Source of the DNA: BD2-11 sp965221785
GTDB taxonomy: Bacteria > Gemmatimonadota > Gemmatimonadetes > Longimicrobiales > Gaopeijiaceae
Reading direction: 5' to 3'
Assembly: GCA_965221785.1 (NCBI GenBank)
Contig: CBDCSR010000002.1
Location: 1,284,132-1,348,131, forward strand
Length of the DNA: 64,000 bases
A model generated the notes under the pieces. It saw only the letters and a program-made list of their open reading frames with translations, searched no databases and was not told the DNA's origin. The position numbers were made by a program, and so were the translations under genes. Positions 43,322-52,300 of this stretch are shown in pieces; the stretch's first letter is position 1, and each line of letters begins with the position of its first letter.

Positions 43322-46300
43322 GCCCAAGGCCGGCGCCGCGGAATAAACTCTGCCCCGGGATCGGAGCCGCCCGCCCGGATCAACTCTTCTTCTGCGGACA
43401 CCTCGCGGTTTTCCGTCGTGGTGCGCATCACATCGTCGAACCTCTCCGGGATCGCGGTCGCGAGATCGGACCCCAGCTCGAACACGTCTCGGAACTCGGC
43501 AAAGGACCATCTGCCGTACCCGCCGTGGCGGTTCACGCCCGGAACCCAGTAGTTCTCCATAGTGGCTTTCTTGTCCTTGGCGTCCTCCCCCCGGTAGCCC
43601 TTGATTTCGACGATCAGGTGGAGCGGATCGTCCCTTCCGCCGCCGTCGTTGACGAGTACGACGAAGTCGGGGATGTATGTCCTCCTCTCCGAACCGTGAC
43701 GGTAGGGCACTTCCAGTCCGAGGTTGTGGTTCTTCACGTAGGCTGAAACCTTCGGGTGGGCCTCCACCACTCGGCAGAACTCGCCTTCCCAGGAGCTGTC
43801 GAGGATTGCCCAGTTGACGTGACAGAAGCGCCCGTCGGTCTTGTAGCGATGGGTATTCGTCGTCTCGAAGCGGACGTGAGCCGTGGAGCCCTCGGGATTG
43901 TAGGGGTCGAGCAGGGCTTTGACCTGCGCGCCCCCGTTCGACTCAAGGATGGCCGCCGTGATGCGTTCGCAGGCGAGGTCCGCCAACTCGCGATAGAGGA
44001 GCTGGCCGTGATGCGTGTCCCCGGTGCATAGGAGGCACGAGTCGAGCCAACGGCGGGCGATCTGCTTGAGTTGTCCGAACAGGTAGAGCTTGGGCGTCTC
44101 CCCCTCGTCCCGCCACTTCGTGTAGAGCAGGTGCTTGGTAAGGTGGTAGGTCACCGTGGCGCGCCGCCCTTCGAGGTGTTCGAGCGTCAGGTCCACGCCC
44201 TCGCCCACGATCCCCTCGTTCTTCGTGATGGACGGTCCCACGAGTTCGGGCGTCAACCGGAGGTTCGAGGCCTCGGTGAAGTGCGCCGTGAGCCGCTCCT
44301 CGGGTAGTTCGACACGGTATCCGATGACTCGCGGGAAGCGGATCTCGCGCTTGTCGCGCTCCGGGCGAACCGCGCGTACCGTGATCGTCTCCTTGGGCGG
44401 TTTCGGCCGCACGACAACGGGTTTCGCGGTGAAGTCGAACGGGATGCCCAGCACGTCCGCGTACTCGACATCGAACAGTCCCTGTTCGTTCAGATCGTAC
44501 GACTGCCGCCGGAGCGCGCGCCCGACGGCCTGCTCGCACAGTAACTGGGTGCCGAACGCCCGCAGGCCGAGCACATGCGTGACCGTGTTGGCGTCCCAGC
44601 CCTCGGTCAGCATCGAGACCGAAACGACGCAACGGATCGAGTCGCCCAGCCGGCACCGTTTTCCGACGGTGTTCATCACCTCGCGGAGAAGATCTTGGTC
44701 GGTGATGTTCTCACCGGCTTGTCGGTCGCCCGTGCGGGCGATCCTCTCGCGGCGAAAGCGCTCGATCTCGTCGGCCGCCATCCGGCGGAACTTCAGGTCG
44801 AGCGCGTCCCCGGATTCAAGTTGCCGACTGTCGATCAGAAGTGTCCGGGGCCGCGCCAAGCGCTGGCCGTTCTCATCGAAGTTCCGGAACAGTGCCAGCC
44901 GTCCGTTTTCGATGGCCGACGTACCGTCCACGTTCGTGCGCTCGAAGCCCGAGATGTAGTCGTACACGAGCTTCGATGTCGAAGTGTTGTTGCACACGAT
45001 GATGAAGCACGGCGGAACGCTGATGCCCGCCTTCTCCCACTCCTCGAAGGTCCGCTCGTAGTGACCGTACAGGGCGTCCAGCGCCGACTTGAGGTCAAGC
45101 GGCAGACTCAGCGGATCGAGAGACCCGGCCTTCCCGCGCCCCTTCTTGGGCATCTTCCGCCCAATATGCTCCCACAGATTCCGGAAGCGCGGCATGTCGT
45201 CCCCGGGAACGTTGTCAGCAACCGGCACTCGGGGGAGCTTGACGATCCCGCATTCGATCGCGTCCATGAGCGAGAAGTCGCTCATCGTCCACGGAAACAG
45301 CGTGCCCTCGGCGTAGCCCGAGCCGCGCAGGAAGAAGGGTGTGGCCGAGAGGTCCAAGACTCGGCTGATCCCGATCTTGCGCTCGACTGCTTCGAGTCCG
45401 GAGACCCAGAGCCGGGCTGCCTCCGTGTTCTCCTTGGCTTCCTTTCTGTCGTCGCCCTTGAGCGCGCGCTCGTCGCGGCTATCCGGTTTTTCGCGGTAGC
45501 AGTGGTGGGCCTCGTCGTTCAGCACCATGATCCGTTTCATCGCCATGAGTTCGGGCATGACGCGCCGGATCATCTGGCCCGTGCTCTCCGTCGTTTCCGC
45601 TACGGGTCCCCGCCCCTGTAGGAGCGCGCGGCTACCCTTGGCTAGCTTCATCCGCTCGCGAAGCTTGAAGGCATGGTAGTTCGTGATGACGATCTTCGCG
45701 TGCGTCAGGTCGGGAAGCATGTCCCCCGGAACCAGTTCGCGGTCCTTGTAGTAGCTGTCTGGATCGTTGGGTTGAAGCACGCGGAGACGGTCACGGATCG
45801 TGATCCCGGGGGTCACCACGAGGAATCCCCTCGTGTACTTCCGGCTCTGCGGCCTCCGCACGGCGTTGATGGTCTGCCAGGCGATCAGCATCGCCATCAC
45901 CGTCGTCTTGCCCGTGCCCGTCGCCATCTTGAGCGCCAGCCGCGAAAGGCCGGGGTTGGCCTCTTCGCTGGCATCGGCCATGTGCTCGAGAAGTTCCCGC
46001 CCGGCCTTCCGCAGTGGAGCCACCTCCGTGAGCCAGATCGCGGTCTCCACCGCTTCGATCTGGCAGAAGAACGGACGGATGGCGGAGAACCGATGAGATC
46101 GCCAATGCCGGAGCAGGCGCGCCGTCTCGGGGGTGACCCGCCAATCGGCTTCGTCCGGGATGCGACGCCATTCGTCCACGCGCTCGCGCACCCGGTTGAT
46201 GATCGTAGCCAGATACTGCTGCTCCTCCGTCGAGAGCCCCTTTCCCTCGTCTAGGACCAGCCCGATCTGTTCGACGCCTGGCCCCTTCCGAGTCTTCTGC

Positions 46301-46515
46301 TGCCTCGGATTGGGAATCGGCGAGACGAAGGAGGCCGGTCGCCGGTAGGCCAAGACCTTGTGGGTCGGTTGCCCGAACGCGTCCAACTGCCAATGGCGAT
46401 CCGGGCACTCGTAGGGAGAGTTCAGGATCGGCCGTTCGTAGAACCGCTCCACCGAGGATGCGCCGACCGCTCCCGTGCTGTCGCCCTCCGTAGTGGCTTC
46501 TCCCGAAATGCTCAT
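43318..46515 (-). CDS. Type III-like restriction helicase-nuclease (Res)
   Basis: A 1065-residue SF2 translocase with nuclease. Walker A is MATGTGKTTVMAM, the DEAH box VLNDEAHHCYR, SAT in LDLSATPFF, and motif VI EQAVGRALRR after SMLTEGWDANTVTHV. The C-terminal PD-(D/E)xK nuclease appears as YIPDFVVL ... LIVEIKGYRG. It resembles the large restriction endonucleases encoded beside Mod-type methyltransferases. The ATG giving MSISGEATTEGD is preferred, since the conserved FYERPILNSPYECPDRHW follows soon after; the 99-codon upstream extension has no homology that I recognise. It is the first gene of the operon. Confidence 0.88.
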   Translation of the reverse strand: MSISGEATTEGDSTGAVGASSVERFYERPILNSPYECPDRHWQLDAFGQPTHKVLAYRRPASFVSPIPNPRQQKTRKGPGVEQIGLVLDEGKGLSTEEQQYLATIINRVRERVDEWRRIPDEADWRVTPETARLLRHWRSHRFSAIRPFFCQIEAVETAIWLTEVAPLRKAGRELLEHMADASEEANPGLSRLALKMATGTGKTTVMAMLIAWQTINAVRRPQSRKYTRGFLVVTPGITIRDRLRVLQPNDPDSYYKDRELVPGDMLPDLTHAKIVITNYHAFKLRERMKLAKGSRALLQGRGPVAETTESTGQMIRRVMPELMAMKRIMVLNDEAHHCYREKPDSRDERALKGDDRKEAKENTEAARLWVSGLEAVERKIGISRVLDLSATPFFLRGSGYAEGTLFPWTMSDFSLMDAIECGIVKLPRVPVADNVPGDDMPRFRNLWEHIGRKMPKKGRGKAGSLDPLSLPLDLKSALDALYGHYERTFEEWEKAGISVPPCFIIVCNNTSTSKLVYDYISGFERTNVDGTSAIENGRLALFRNFDENGQRLARPRTLLIDSRQLESGDALDLKFRRMAADEIERFRRERIARTGDRQAGENITDQDLLREVMNTVGKRCRLGDSIRCVVSVSMLTEGWDANTVTHVLGLRAFGTQLLCEQAVGRALRRQSYDLNEQGLFDVEYADVLGIPFDFTAKPVVVRPKPPKETITVRAVRPERDKREIRFPRVIGYRVELPEERLTAHFTEASNLRLTPELVGPSITKNEGIVGEGVDLTLEHLEGRRATVTYHLTKHLLYTKWRDEGETPKLYLFGQLKQIARRWLDSCLLCTGDTHHGQLLYRELADLACERITAAILESNGGAQVKALLDPYNPEGSTAHVRFETTNTHRYKTDGRFCHVNWAILDSSWEGEFCRVVEAHPKVSAYVKNHNLGLEVPYRHGSERRTYIPDFVVLVNDGGGRDDPLHLIVEIKGYRGEDAKDKKATMENYWVPGVNRHGGYGRWSFAEFRDVFELGSDLATAIPERFDDVMRTTTENREVSAEEELIRAGGSDPGAEFIPRRRPWA

Positions 46516-46829
46516 CCGTACCTTGAATGATCGTGGCGTGTCTGTCGCGAGGCCGGCACGCTTCGTCCCCCGGTTCGCGCCGCCACGAAAAGCTCGCACG
46601 GCGCGGCGGGGAACGGCAACCTCGGCGGTCTCGCCGCAAAAGCGGGGCGAAGCTAGCGTCGGAGCCGCGTGTCCGCTAGCGTCAAATGCATCGTGAACTT
46701 CAAGGTCGAATGCGGGAACAGGGGGTGTTCGCGCACCTTTACGGTTCCTAGTGGAGGCTGCGTCGGTCCCCGATTTTCCCACGCCGCCTGTACCATTTGA
46801 TCGGCAACCCAAATCACTAGGAGGTCCGC
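46516..46829. promoter_or_regulatory. Divergent regulatory gap between res and hicB
   Basis: A 314-bp stretch without a convincing gene that must hold the promoters of the minus-strand res operon and the plus-strand hicBA operon. It contains two exact 9-bp direct repeats GCTAGCGTC at 46652-46660 and 46675-46683 (period 23 bp), possible operator half-sites. The hicB start is preceded by AGGAGG. Confidence 0.4.
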
Positions 46830-47051
46830 GTGGACCTGCATTGCACGGCGGTGTTCCGGAAAGTCCCTGAAGGCTACATCGCCTTCATCGAGGAGTTCCC
46901 CGGTGCCAACACCCAAGGCGCTTCCCTCGAAGAAGCTCGGTCGAACCTTCGGGAAGCCGTCGCCCTGGTGATCGAAGCCAACCGGGAGATGGCCCGCGAA
47001 GACGCCGACGGCGGTGCGGTCATCAGAGAGCCCATCACCGTCACGGCGTGA
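46830..47051 (+). CDS. hicB: HicB-family antitoxin
   Basis: A 73-residue protein with the HicB partial RNase H fold: HCTAVFRKVPEGYIAFIEEF, PGANTQGASLEEARSNLREA and VALVIEANRE. It lacks an obvious extra DNA-binding domain, so this is the short HicB type. It would bind and block HicA. The GTG start has AGGAGG five bases upstream. The order is HicB then HicA, the reverse of Escherichia coli. Confidence 0.88.
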   Translation: MDLHCTAVFRKVPEGYIAFIEEFPGANTQGASLEEARSNLREAVALVIEANREMAREDADGGAVIREPITVTA

Positions 47052-47242
47052 AGCGCCGGGATCTGCTGCGGCACTTGGCTCGACACGGGTGCGCCTTCCT
47101 GCGCGAGGGCGGCAACCACACCCTCTACATCAACCGGACGGCCAAGAGGGTCTCGACGATCCCCCGGCACAACGAGATCAACCGGGACCTCGCCAGAAAG
47201 ATCTGCAAGGACCTCCAAGTGCCCCGGCCTCCAGCGAGCTAG
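47048..47242 (+). CDS. hicA: HicA-family mRNA interferase toxin
   Basis: A 64-residue dsRBD-fold toxin: KRRDLLRHLARHGCAFLREG, then catalytic His24 in GGNHTLYIN, then STIPRHNEINRDLARKICKDL. HicA cleaves mRNA when freed from HicB. The GTG start overlaps the hicB stop by four bases (GTGA). Confidence 0.9.
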   Translation: MKRRDLLRHLARHGCAFLREGGNHTLYINRTAKRVSTIPRHNEINRDLARKICKDLQVPRPPAS

Positions 47243-47244
47243 GG

Positions 47245-47517
47245 ATGACGGATCGGCTGCCGCCGCTGTCTTGGCCCCGGCAGCAGAGGAAACGCCGGTG
47301 TGGATCCTGCGGCAAGCTCTATGTGGGCCGTCCCCGGCAAGAAACCGTATGCCTCACCTGCGATATCCGTGAGCGGACGGATCGGGGCGAAGATCCGGCA
47401 GCCATCGCGGTGCGCTTTGGGATTCCCCGGTTCCTCGTCGAAGCTGTGCTGGAGCCCGATTCTCACCCTACCCGTACCCCTCGGAGGTCGGCGATCGTCG
47501 ATTCTGGGCGATCCTAG
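47245..47517 (+). CDS. Zinc-ribbon/HTH-like protein downstream of HicBA
   Basis: A 90-residue basic protein starting two bases after the HicA stop, with CTAGGG before the ATG. C19 and C22 (CGSC) plus C36 and C39 (CLTC) form a four-Cys zinc ribbon. Residues ~48-70 (GEDPAAIAVRFGIPRFLVEA) have a helix-turn-helix pattern. The tail is Arg/Pro-rich. The close spacing suggests a third member of the toxin-antitoxin operon, perhaps the DNA-binding regulator the short HicB lacks. Confidence 0.6.
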   Translation: MTDRLPPLSWPRQQRKRRCGSCGKLYVGRPRQETVCLTCDIRERTDRGEDPAAIAVRFGIPRFLVEAVLEPDSHPTRTPRRSAIVDSGRS

Positions 47518-47596
47518 AGCCCGTAGATGAGCCGAAACCGCACCGGATCGACCGTTTTAGGACGATCCGCGTGGTGCCGGCCGGGGAAGTCAAGGC

Positions 47597-48799
47597 TTAC
47601 CGCTCGAACCCACCCTCTCCACGCTCGGGGCCTCTGGGCCGGGGCGGTGGCGGTACAGTGCGGGTGATGGTCCGGTCGCGCTCCCGCTCCCGTGTCTGTT
47701 CGCGCTCGCTCATGCTCTCCCGCACCGCCCATGCGCGCCGCTCCGCGAACACCAGCCTGCTTCGATAGAACTTGCTCCAACCGCGCTCGATCTCCCGGGC
47801 GCGCTCGCCGTGTGCCTTGCCCAACTCGGCCCGCTCGTCCCTGTGATCCCGGTCGAGATCCTCGCGCCAGCCCTCGACCAGATCCTCCCGGCCCCGGATC
47901 GCCCCGGCCAGTTCCCTGAGCGAGCAATCGAGCCGCCAGATCCGGAGCCGCCCGAGCACGGTGCGGCTCTCCCGGTCGAGCCTCTGCCGCATTTCTTCCT
48001 GCCGCTTGTGCAGCTCGGCCCATTCCTTCCGCGCCCGGGTCTCAAGGTGCCGGAAGCTCGACTGGCGCCCGTCCGCGACCGTCTCCCAAGCCTCCGCCTC
48101 GCCATGCCGCCATGCCGCCACGTCGACTTGATCCTCGCGGCGCGGCTTCCTCGTCCGCCGCGCCCGCCCGGGCTGCATCCCCTCGCGGCGGACGCGCGCC
48201 CAGTGGCGCGGCCGGTCCCCCGTGGGGCGAAGCACCTGTTTGCCCGCCCGCCGCCGCTCGTTGTTCTCGACCCGCCTCTCGCACCGGATCCGGCCCTGTT
48301 CCCGCTCGTAGCCCTCGGCCCAGCGCGACAGCCGGAGCTTGCTGTTGCCCAGCGTCGCCGCCTTCCCGGTCTCTGGATCGACACGGTTGGCGATGACGTG
48401 GACATGCGGGTGCCGGGTGTCCTCGTGCGCGACGATCAGCGCCTCGTGGCCCTCCAGCCCTAGCGCCTCCAGACTCCGGTCCACCGCCCGGCTCATCTCC
48501 CGCTTGTCGGGCGTCTCGTCCTGCGCCCAGCTGAGCGAGTAGTGCAGGACCGGCTTCGCCAGCTTCCGGCCCCCTCGCGCCCCGCCCGCCAGCCGCTTGA
48601 GGTCGGGGGCCGCCCTCGCGGTCGCGGCCATCAGCCGCGCGGCCCGCTCGGGCCGAAACGTCGCGAGGTTGCGGGTGTCCGCCCACCCGACCCGCTCCGA
48701 CGTCCTCGGACGGCGGTCGTCCGGCTCCGGAGCATCGTGGAGGCAGTACGCCGCGACCCCGGCGAACGACCGCCCCAGTCCGTTGATCTTCGGGATCAA
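47597..48799 (-). CDS. Relaxase/mobilization nuclease (MobP/VirD2-like)
   Basis: A 400-residue protein with the relaxase three-His motif VAHEDTRHPHVHVIANRV (residues ~145-162). The N-terminal part KINGLGRSFAGVAAYCLHD probably supplies the catalytic Tyr at residue 18. The C-terminal half is a long, strongly charged helical region rich in Arg, Glu and Trp. It would nick oriT and pilot the strand through a conjugation pore supplied by another element. The TTG start overlaps the MobC stop by four bases. Confidence 0.85.
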   Translation of the reverse strand: MIPKINGLGRSFAGVAAYCLHDAPEPDDRRPRTSERVGWADTRNLATFRPERAARLMAATARAAPDLKRLAGGARGGRKLAKPVLHYSLSWAQDETPDKREMSRAVDRSLEALGLEGHEALIVAHEDTRHPHVHVIANRVDPETGKAATLGNSKLRLSRWAEGYEREQGRIRCERRVENNERRRAGKQVLRPTGDRPRHWARVRREGMQPGRARRTRKPRREDQVDVAAWRHGEAEAWETVADGRQSSFRHLETRARKEWAELHKRQEEMRQRLDRESRTVLGRLRIWRLDCSLRELAGAIRGREDLVEGWREDLDRDHRDERAELGKAHGERAREIERGWSKFYRSRLVFAERRAWAVRESMSEREQTRERERDRTITRTVPPPPRPRGPERGEGGFER

Positions 48800-49140
48800 C
48801 GGTCGAGCGCCTCGCCGCTCAGCAGGCCTGCCGCGAGATCGCCCACCCGCTCGACCGCCTCCAGCGTCCCGGGCGGCGCGGACGCTCCCGAGTTCAGGGC
48901 GCGGGCGATCTGGTTGAGGTTCACGCCGATCCGGTGGAGTTCAACCCGCTCCCTGGCGCCGAGACGGTGAACGGCCGCCTCGCGGACCGGCTGCCCGAGC
49001 GCCCTGCGGCGCATGTAGCCGCCCGTCGTCATGCGGGCCGCTCCGGCCCGCTCGGCGATCTCCGCGGCTTCCGCGGTCGTGACGCGCACGCCGATCGTGC
49101 GGCTCCTGCGTTCGGCCTCGGGCTTCCGGGGACGGGCCAT
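48796..49140 (-). CDS. mobC: MobC-type relaxosome accessory protein
   Basis: A 114-residue protein with an N-terminal ribbon-helix-helix-like segment (SRTIGVRVTTAEAAEIAERA) and the MobC core (LHRIGVNLNQIARALNSG). MobC proteins bind near oriT and help the relaxase open the DNA. The ATG has AAAGGAGG upstream. The relaxase gene is coupled to it. Confidence 0.88.
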   Translation of the reverse strand: MARPRKPEAERRSRTIGVRVTTAEAAEIAERAGAARMTTGGYMRRRALGQPVREAAVHRLGARERVELHRIGVNLNQIARALNSGASAPPGTLEAVERVGDLAAGLLSGEALDR

Positions 49141-49186
49141 GTCGGGCGGCCTCCTTTGGTGGCGCGCGGAAGTGTCGTTCGGGGGT

Positions 49187-49203
49187 CCGGGGGCATCCCC
49201 CGG
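49187..49203. other. G/C hairpin upstream of mobC, candidate oriT element
   Basis: CCGGGGG and CCCCCGG arms with a 3-nt CAT loop, 47 bp before the mobC start, in the 259-bp gap between mobC and the giant adhesin gene. oriT regions often carry such inverted repeats near mobC, but I see no clear nick-site consensus. It may instead end the adhesin transcript. Confidence 0.3.
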
Positions 49204-49342
49204 GCGGATCGCATGAGGTCCAAATCACGGCAGAAGATCGTCTAACTGTATACGGGACTGCACGATCTGCGCTTTCTGCCGTTGTACCGGACCCTGCTGG
49301 ACCGTGCCTTGAAACCGGGAATCCCGGACCTGATTGGCGGGA
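49203..49342. repeat. Right copy of 140-bp island-flanking direct repeat
   Basis: Same orientation as the copy at 39947-40086; the identical core GGACTGCACGATCTGCG lies at 49255-49271. It sits 57 bp beyond the stop of the giant adhesin gene, as the left copy sits 95 bp beyond the stop of mod, so each copy follows the 3' end of a minus-strand cargo gene. The two copies differ at about a quarter of positions. Confidence 0.7.
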
Positions 49343-49399
49343 TTTCCCCCGGTCGGTTGGGCTGGCACGCCGGTGTCCTTTCGCGGCGTTTCCGATCAA

Positions 49400-52300
49400 T
49401 CAGAACGTGAAGTCCAGTGCAAGTCTGATTCCGAGGTGGGGTTGTTGACCGGGCAGTTGGCTGCGCGAGCCTTCGAAGCCGAGTCTGAGCGTCTGGCCGA
49501 TGCGGTATCCGGCTCCGAGCGACCATGCCCGGTTCCCGCCGTGGGCGGACAGGCGGGTATAGCTGTCGAGCGCGCCTCCGCCCGCGGGCGTCTTGAGCGC
49601 GTATCCGGCCTCGGCGTCGAGGCGCCATTGTCCGTGCGCGCCAGCCGGCATGGTCCGGAACGCGTGGCCGTCCATGAGCCCGTGGACGCCGCTCCGGTCG
49701 TGACCCTGGCTGGGGCTGACCGCGAGGCGGAACCCTTCGCCCCGGGTGCCGGGATCGAACGCGAGCCTTAGCGCGGCGCCCCACTCGCGGTGCCGGCCGG
49801 AGCCGAGCGCGAGCCTTCCCCGGAAGTCGAGGTCGATCCCGCGGCCTGCGTAGCCGACCGAGGCGCCGGTCTCGGCTCCGCCGCCGGTGTCGGCGTCGCC
49901 GCCGTCGTATCGGGCTCCGGCCTCGGTGGCGAGCTTGAGTCCTCCGATCATCCATGACGCCTCGAGCAGGGCGCGTGCGCGCGAGGCCATGCCTTCGCCC
50001 CGCCCGTCGTCGGCGCGCATGCCAACCGTGAATGCGTCGCCCTTGAGCGCGAGCCCGAACGCGCCCTGTTGCGCGAGCGGCGCGTTGACGCCGCCGGAGA
50101 TCATGCGGAGCGACGCGTCGCCGGTGTCCCCTCGATGGTCGTCGCCGCCCACCTCTCCGCCGCCGTATCCGGCCATGGCCCAGAGTCCGATCCCGGGGGA
50201 AGGCTGGACGAACAGGTAGGGATGCACGCTGTTCATGGCGTGTCCGAGCGAGCCGTCCATTGACCGGTGGCCGTAGTCGAGGTCGCCGTCGCTGCGCATG
50301 ACCGATACTCCGAACAGCGCGGACGAGCCGATGCGCGCGTCGGCTCCGACGCTGAGCGCGCGCATGCCGCCGTCGTATTCGACGCCCGGCTCGCCCCGGA
50401 ACGATTGGGCGGAGCCTTCGGCCCAGAGCCCGAACCGGGGCATCTCCTGCGCGGACTGCGGCCCGAGGGAGGTGGCGAACGAGACGCTCGGAAGCAGACG
50501 CTGGGCCGCCTCGCGCCCCGTGGGCAGTTCGGGCGACCCGGAGCGTCGTCCGATCTCGGCGGCCGAGGACGGGTTGAACGAGACGCCCGCGAGCGAGGCG
50601 AGCGTGCCCGCGGCGCGGCCCGCCCAACCGGATGGGGAACCGACCGCGGCGGAGCCGCTCAGCGAGGGCCGCATGACGGCATCGATGCGCGCGCCGACGG
50701 CCTGTCGCGCGCCCTCGGCCACGGCGCGCCCGAATACCGCGAGACCGACATCAAACGCCTCGTCCCGGAGCGCGCCGTCGTCGCGCGCCGCGATCCGAAC
50801 CGTGGCGGAGGCGGCCGTGCCCGCGTTCACGGCTTCGGGCAGAGACCCGAACCCGAGCGCCAAGAGGCCGGACGGGGCCTCGGCCGGGACGTCGAGCGTG
50901 AACGCCGCGAGCGAGTCGCCGGGCTGGAAGACGACCGGCTCCGGGACGATGGACGTGGCCATCCCCCGGTCCATAACCGCCGTGAGAGGCACGGCCACCC
51001 GCCGGTCGGCCGCGGGACTGATCCGCAACTTGACTTCCGTCCCCGGCGCTCCCGCCGTCGCCGTGTACTCCGCCGCCGCAAACTCGACTTCGAGTTCGGC
51101 GGGCGCGCCGGTGTCGACCACCGCACCGGCGGCTCTGTCTCCGGCCACCGCCGCGACGACGACTTGCGTGGTGGCCGGGACACCCACGGCCACGCCATCG
51201 GGCAGGTCGCCGAACCGGACCTCGACGGTGTCGGACGCCGAGAACCCCGCAGTACCGACCGTGACGTTTGCCGTGCCCGCTCCGGCTTGGAACGTGACGG
51301 TGTGCTTCGAGTCGCCCGCGACGACCTCGATCGACAGCGCCGCCGAGCCTACGGGCGACAAGAGCACCGCGACATCGACCGATGCGCCTTGGGCGACGGT
51401 ATAGACATCCGCGCCGAACGAGACCACCGGCGTGTCGGCTCCGACCACCGCCACCGCGTCGCTCTCCGCCCGCTTGCCGGGTCCGTGGCCGTCGGTGTAG
51501 GTGAACACGGCGCGCAGGTGCTTGCCCGCGTCGGCCGCTACCGGTGTGTAGAACCGGGTCCGCGCGCCCGAGATGTTCGTCCAGGACGCGCCGCCGTCGC
51601 CCGAGCGCTGCCAGCGCCGCGTCTTGCCCGCCTCCTTCGAGCCGTCCTGGTCCATCAGCGTCGCGGCCAGCCGCTCGCCTACCCGCGCCACGTCCGCGCT
51701 CAGCGCGATCTTGCCGGGATCGTCCGCGTTCGTGACCCGGATCCTGACCGACGCGGTGTCGGCAAGCTCGCCGTCGCTCGCCTCGACCTTGACGTTGTAC
51801 AGCGTGTTCCCGCTCTCGTAGTCGAGCACCGCGCCCTCGGCCACCGTGATCTGGCCCGTCGAGCCGTCGATCCCGAACAGCGCCTCGTCCCCGCCGGGCA
51901 CGAAGCCGTAGGACAGCGACGCGCCGTCGTCCGGATCGGTCGCGGCCACCGGCGCGCCGACCGCCGTGCCGCCCGGCGAGTTCTCCGGAACCTCGCGGTC
52001 CAGCGCCGTGGGGAACTTCGGCGCCGTGTTCGCGGGCATCACCTCGACCGCATCGCTCGACGCACGCTTCCCCCGCCCGTGGCCGTCGTCGTAGCTGAAC
52101 ACCGCGCGCAGCCACCGGCCCTCGTCGTTCGTGCCGGGCGTGTACTTGCGGCCCGAGGCGATGTCGTTCCACGAACTGCCGCTGCGGGAGCGCTGCCACT
52201 TGCGCACCCTGCCCGCGCTCTTCGCGCCGTCCTCGTCCGTCAGCATGGCGGTCAGCTCGACGCCCACGCGCGCCACCGCGGGGCTCAGCGTCACCACGCC

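Larger units (their letters stand above)
39947..49342. mobile_element. Integrated mobilizable island (type III-like R-M, HicBA, relaxase)
   Basis: A 9.4-kb segment bounded by two direct copies of a 140-bp sequence whose left edge coincides with the point where the acyltransferase homology ends. Cargo: Res, PIN nuclease, Mod; HicB, HicA and a zinc-ribbon protein; relaxase and MobC. No integrase, transposase or replication gene was found inside, so it would need an outside recombinase or is a remnant. Sequence in the mod-res-hicBA part looks less G+C-rich than the flanks. Confidence 0.6.

Noticed and set aside
42947..46515. VapBC module with a hidden VapB antitoxin
   Set aside because: No small frame with an AbrB, RHH or HTH pattern fits between Res and the PIN gene, where the genes overlap by four bases.
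46516..46812. Extra 99-residue N-terminus of Res
   Set aside because: The stretch lacks homology and has no ribosome site; the conserved region begins shortly after the internal ATG at 46515.
40182..49342. Integrase or transposase within the island
   Set aside because: Checked both strands; every sizable frame is accounted for by R-M, TA, zinc-ribbon and mobilization genes or by their antisense shadows.
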